A stretch of DNA of 64,000 nucleotides, from NCBI GenBank assembly GCA_900454475.1, contig UGSS01000002.1, forward strand, positions 1,073,605 through 1,137,604, given 5' to 3'. The translations under genes and the position numbers were made by a program. This document shows, in pieces, positions 61,492 to 64,000 of this stretch; position 1 is the first letter of the stretch, and every line of letters starts with the position of its first letter. The DNA is from [Pasteurella] mairii. Its GTDB lineage: Bacteria; Pseudomonadota; Gammaproteobacteria; Enterobacterales; Pasteurellaceae. The notes beneath the pieces were generated by a model. The model searched no databases and was not told the origin of the DNA. It saw nothing but the letters and a program-made list of their open reading frames with translations.

Positions 61492-62079
61492 TTAAACCTC
61501 AATTACTTCTTTAATATTATACGGATGAACCTTAATACAAGTAGAATGAGACGACAAATCTCTTAATTTTACTGCAATCGATGGATTCGGTAATTGTTCT
61601 CCTTCGACTTTCGGTTCGCTTATTTTGACAGTTAACTCACTTAATTTGTTCCATAAAAACAATTCATCTATCCTATTTATCCATTGAGATACAGATTCAT
61701 TGGGCAAAAATGGAATGACAACCTCTATATGCTCCCAGCCTTCTTGCGAATAAAGGTGTTGTTTAGGGAACGGTAACTCAATAATATTGACATATCGGTT
61801 GGCAAAAAATAACGGAGTATCTAACTCAATCAAGTAAATTACCCGCCCATTGACAATATTATCGCTCAGAATTCTACCGCACTTTGTAAGCGCTGTCAGC
61901 CAATCTTCTGCATTTTTACATTGATTTACTCTTATTGCCAAATGATCAATCTCATAGTCTGACAACGGAAGATTGATTGCCTGAGCTAACTGTAAAATAT
62001 TTTTTTCAAATCGGATAAAATCAAATAACGATTTACCATTTTTAACAAATAGCGGATGATTTTGATTAAAAATAGTCAT
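61492..62079 (-). CDS. yecM: YecM family protein (VOC fold)
   Basis: 195 residues with the YecM features YEIDHLAIRVNQCKNAEDWL and PFPKQHLYSQEGWEHIEVVI of the vicinal-oxygen-chelate superfamily. Potential metal ligands are His in IDHLAIR and His/Glu in WEHIEVV. The function is unknown. In E. coli yecM also neighbours argS; here it is divergent from argS with about 83 bp between. Confidence 0.9.
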   Translation of the reverse strand: MTIFNQNHPLFVKNGKSLFDFIRFEKNILQLAQAINLPLSDYEIDHLAIRVNQCKNAEDWLTALTKCGRILSDNIVNGRVIYLIELDTPLFFANRYVNIIELPFPKQHLYSQEGWEHIEVVIPFLPNESVSQWINRIDELFLWNKLSELTVKISEPKVEGEQLPNPSIAVKLRDLSSHSTCIKVHPYNIKEVIEV

Positions 62080-62162
62080 TTTTTCCTATGTTATCTTTTC
62101 TGAAACATGAAACAACGGTATCATAACGCATTATTTTAATAATTCAACATTAGGTATAAACA

Positions 62163-63896
62163 GTGAATATTCAATCTATTTTAGCCGACAAAATTAAACA
62201 AGCAATGATCAACGCTGGCGCCGATAAACAATGCGACGCCCTGATTCGCCAATCAAGCAAAGCGCAGTTCGGTGATTACCAAGCAAACGGGATTATGGCA
62301 ACCGCCAAAAAATTAGGTAAAAATCCACGTGAATTTGCCCAAAATGTGTTAGATGTCGCGGAATTAAGCGGTATCGCTGAAAAAACGGAAATTGCCGGTC
62401 CTGGATTTATTAATATTTTCTTAGATAAAAACTGGTTAGCGAATGCCTTAAATCAAGCCCTTAGCGAGAAAAATTTAGGTATAAGTGCGGTGGAAAAGCA
62501 AACGATTGTCGCCGATTACTCCTCCCCCAATGTTGCTAAAGAAATGCACGTAGGGCATTTGCGTTCTACGATTATCGGCGACGCGGTGGTACGTACACTA
62601 GAATTTTTGGGGCACAACGTTATCCGCGCCAACCACGTCGGCGACTGGGGAACACAGTTCGGTATGTTGATTGCTTATTTGGAAAAAATGGAAAATGAAC
62701 ACGCCTCCGAAATGGAACTAAGCGACTTGGAAGCCTTTTATCGCGCAGCAAAAGAACATTACGACAGCGATCCGGTATTTGCAGAAAAAGCGCGCGGTTA
62801 TGTCGTGAAATTGCAAGGTGGAGATGAATACTGCCGCACAATGTGGAAAAAATTGGTGGACATCACTATGCAACAAAACCAACGCAACTACGATCGTTTA
62901 AATGTCACCTTAACGGAAAAAGACGTGATGGGTGAAAGTTTGTATAACCCAATGTTGCCGGGAATTGTCGCCGATCTGAAGGCGCAAGGTTTAGCGGTGG
63001 AAGATGATGGTGCTTTAGTTGTCTATTTGGATGAATTTAAAAATAAAGAAGGTGATCCAATGGGCGTAATCGTACAGAAAAAAGATGGTGGCTTTTTATA
63101 CACCACCACAGATATCGCCGCGGCAAAATATCGTTATGAAACCTTAAAAGCCGACCGAGCCTTAGTTTTTTCCGATACGCGCCAAAGCCAACATATGCAA
63201 CAAGCCTGGCTTATCACCCGCAAAGCCGGTTATGTACCGGACAGCTTCCAATTAGAACACAAAAACTTTGGTATGATGCTTGGTAAAGACGGAAAACCAT
63301 TTAAAACTCGTAGCGGTGGCACAGTAAAACTTGCAGATTTATTAGATGAAGCCATTGAACGGGCGGAAAAATTAATTGCCGAAAAAAGCGCCGCACTTTC
63401 TGTCGAAGAAAAAGCCGCAGTAATTGACGCGGTAGGTATTGGCTCGGTGAAATATGCCGATTTATCCAAAAATCGCACCACGGATTATGTGTTTGACTGG
63501 GATAATATGTTAAGTTTCGATGGAAACACCGCGCCTTATATGCAATACGCTTATACCCGCATCCGCTCAATTTTTAACAAAGCACAATTGAACGAAAACC
63601 AAGTCATCGACGCAAAAATGGCTTTAAACACGGAACAAGAAAGAACCTTAGCGATTAAATTATTGCAATTTGAAGAAGCGGTACAACTTGTCGCAAAAGA
63701 AGGCTCACCACATATTCTTTGCACCTATTTATATGAATTAGCTGGTATTTTCTCCAGTTTCTACGAACATTGCCCGATCTTAAATCATGATGATGAACAG
63801 GTGAAATTAAGTCGTTTAAAATTGGCATTGCTAACGGAAAAAACCTTGAAACAAGGCTTAGCTTTACTGGGAATTAAAACCGTAGAGAAAATGTAA
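62163..63896 (+). CDS. argS: Arginyl-tRNA synthetase
   Basis: 577 residues from GTG 62163. Class I synthetase. The HIGH motif is [16 protein letters not shown]. The KMSKS position is degenerate ([17 protein letters not shown]), as is normal for many ArgRS, which have an upstream Lys to compensate. The N-terminal additional domain (about 1-110) and the C-terminal anticodon-binding helix domain with [13 protein letters not shown] are intact. Length is as in E. coli. Confidence 0.97.
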   Translation: MNIQSILADKIKQAMINAGADKQCDALIRQSSKAQFGDYQANGIMATAKKLGKNPREFAQNVLDVAELSGIAEKTEIAGPGFINIFLDKNWLANALNQALSEKNLGISAVEKQTIVADYSSPNVAKEMHVGHLRSTIIGDAVVRTLEFLGHNVIRANHVGDWGTQFGMLIAYLEKMENEHASEMELSDLEAFYRAAKEHYDSDPVFAEKARGYVVKLQGGDEYCRTMWKKLVDITMQQNQRNYDRLNVTLTEKDVMGESLYNPMLPGIVADLKAQGLAVEDDGALVVYLDEFKNKEGDPMGVIVQKKDGGFLYTTTDIAAAKYRYETLKADRALVFSDTRQSQHMQQAWLITRKAGYVPDSFQLEHKNFGMMLGKDGKPFKTRSGGTVKLADLLDEAIERAEKLIAEKSAALSVEEKAAVIDAVGIGSVKYADLSKNRTTDYVFDWDNMLSFDGNTAPYMQYAYTRIRSIFNKAQLNENQVIDAKMALNTEQERTLAIKLLQFEEAVQLVAKEGSPHILCTYLYELAGIFSSFYEHCPILNHDDEQVKLSRLKLALLTEKTLKQGLALLGIKTVEKM

Positions 63897-63912
63897 CCAC
63901 GCAAATCCTATT

Positions 63913-63940
63913 AAAAAAGCGCATTGAAATGCGCTTTTTT
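63913..63940. terminator. Bidirectional terminator after argS
   Basis: Stem AAAAAAGCGCATT / AATGCGCTTTTTT with only two bases (GA) at the apex, symmetrical on both strands, between convergent argS and the next leftward gene. Confidence 0.92.
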
Positions 63941-63948
63941 ATTTGTGA

Positions 63949-64000
63949 TTATTCCTCTTCCGCTTCTTCCAATTCATCCGCCATGGCAGCTAAAATTTCG
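63949..64000 (-). CDS. C-terminal end of an unidentified gene with an acidic tail
   Basis: The last 16 codons of a leftward frame are visible: EILAAMADELEEAEEE then TAA at 63951-63949. The short acidic tail is not diagnostic and I do not name the protein. The terminator at 63913 is placed correctly for this gene as well as for argS, which supports it being real. Confidence 0.6.
   Translation of the reverse strand, partial: EILAAMADELEEAEEE

Overview
The window looks like a chromosomal segment from a member of the Pasteurellaceae in the Haemophilus/Aggregatibacter/Pasteurella group. The 9-mer AAGTGCGGT (or ACCGCACTT), the Haemophilus-type DNA uptake signal, occurs many times inside and between genes. 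Housekeeping gene order is also of this type: rsxABCDGE-nth, lolCDE, zapG-htrA, zevA-zevB, prfA-prmC-sirB1-kdsA. The species cannot be named from the sequence alone.

Left part (1-12450): a partial hemA, the divergent gloB/yafS-like pair, yegP, a hydrolase-transporter pair (CocE/NonD and YfcC families), ycaO, zapG, the periplasmic protease htrA, and the zevAB metal-transport pair.

Rearranged accessory region (12476-29363): three copies of one IS3-family element (A, B, C) and two end fragments of IS481-type elements surround a large trimeric autotransporter adhesin (TAA1), ettA, and a gene-free stretch. That stretch carries a perfect FNR box and a strong leftward terminator, a candidate small RNA. 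Three-base flanks of copies A and C match crosswise (TTT with TTT, GAA with GAA). This is the signature of an inversion of about 10 kb by recombination between the two inverted copies. To the right is an AT-rich restriction-modification operon: two DNA methyltransferases and an AlwI/BstNBI-type endonuclease.

Middle (29446-37264): a sodium-dependent (NSS) transporter, nth, and the complete Rsx/Rnf electron-transport operon read leftward. RsxC has an alanine/lysine-rich tail of 52-residue tandem repeats.

Second adhesin (37737-45078): TAA2 has an extended signal peptide region, a coiled-coil stretch, about 550 residues of glycine/aspartate hexapeptide repeats encoded by 108-bp DNA units, and a YadA anchor. 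Both adhesins contain a long poly-G tract, 16 G in TAA1 and 12 G in TAA2. Both are read-through only at 3n+2 G, so both are out of frame in this sequence and look like phase-variable genes captured OFF.

Right part (45189-64000): core genes, mostly leftward: a TIGR01777 epimerase-like protein, argR, pgi, alr, dnaB, aroG (with a TrpR-type operator), lolCDE, a 2-hydroxyacid dehydrogenase, kdsA, sirB1, prmC, prfA, two related lipoproteins, yecM, then argS rightward and the tail of an unidentified gene. I saw no rRNA, CRISPR array or prophage. No tRNA was recognised by eye.
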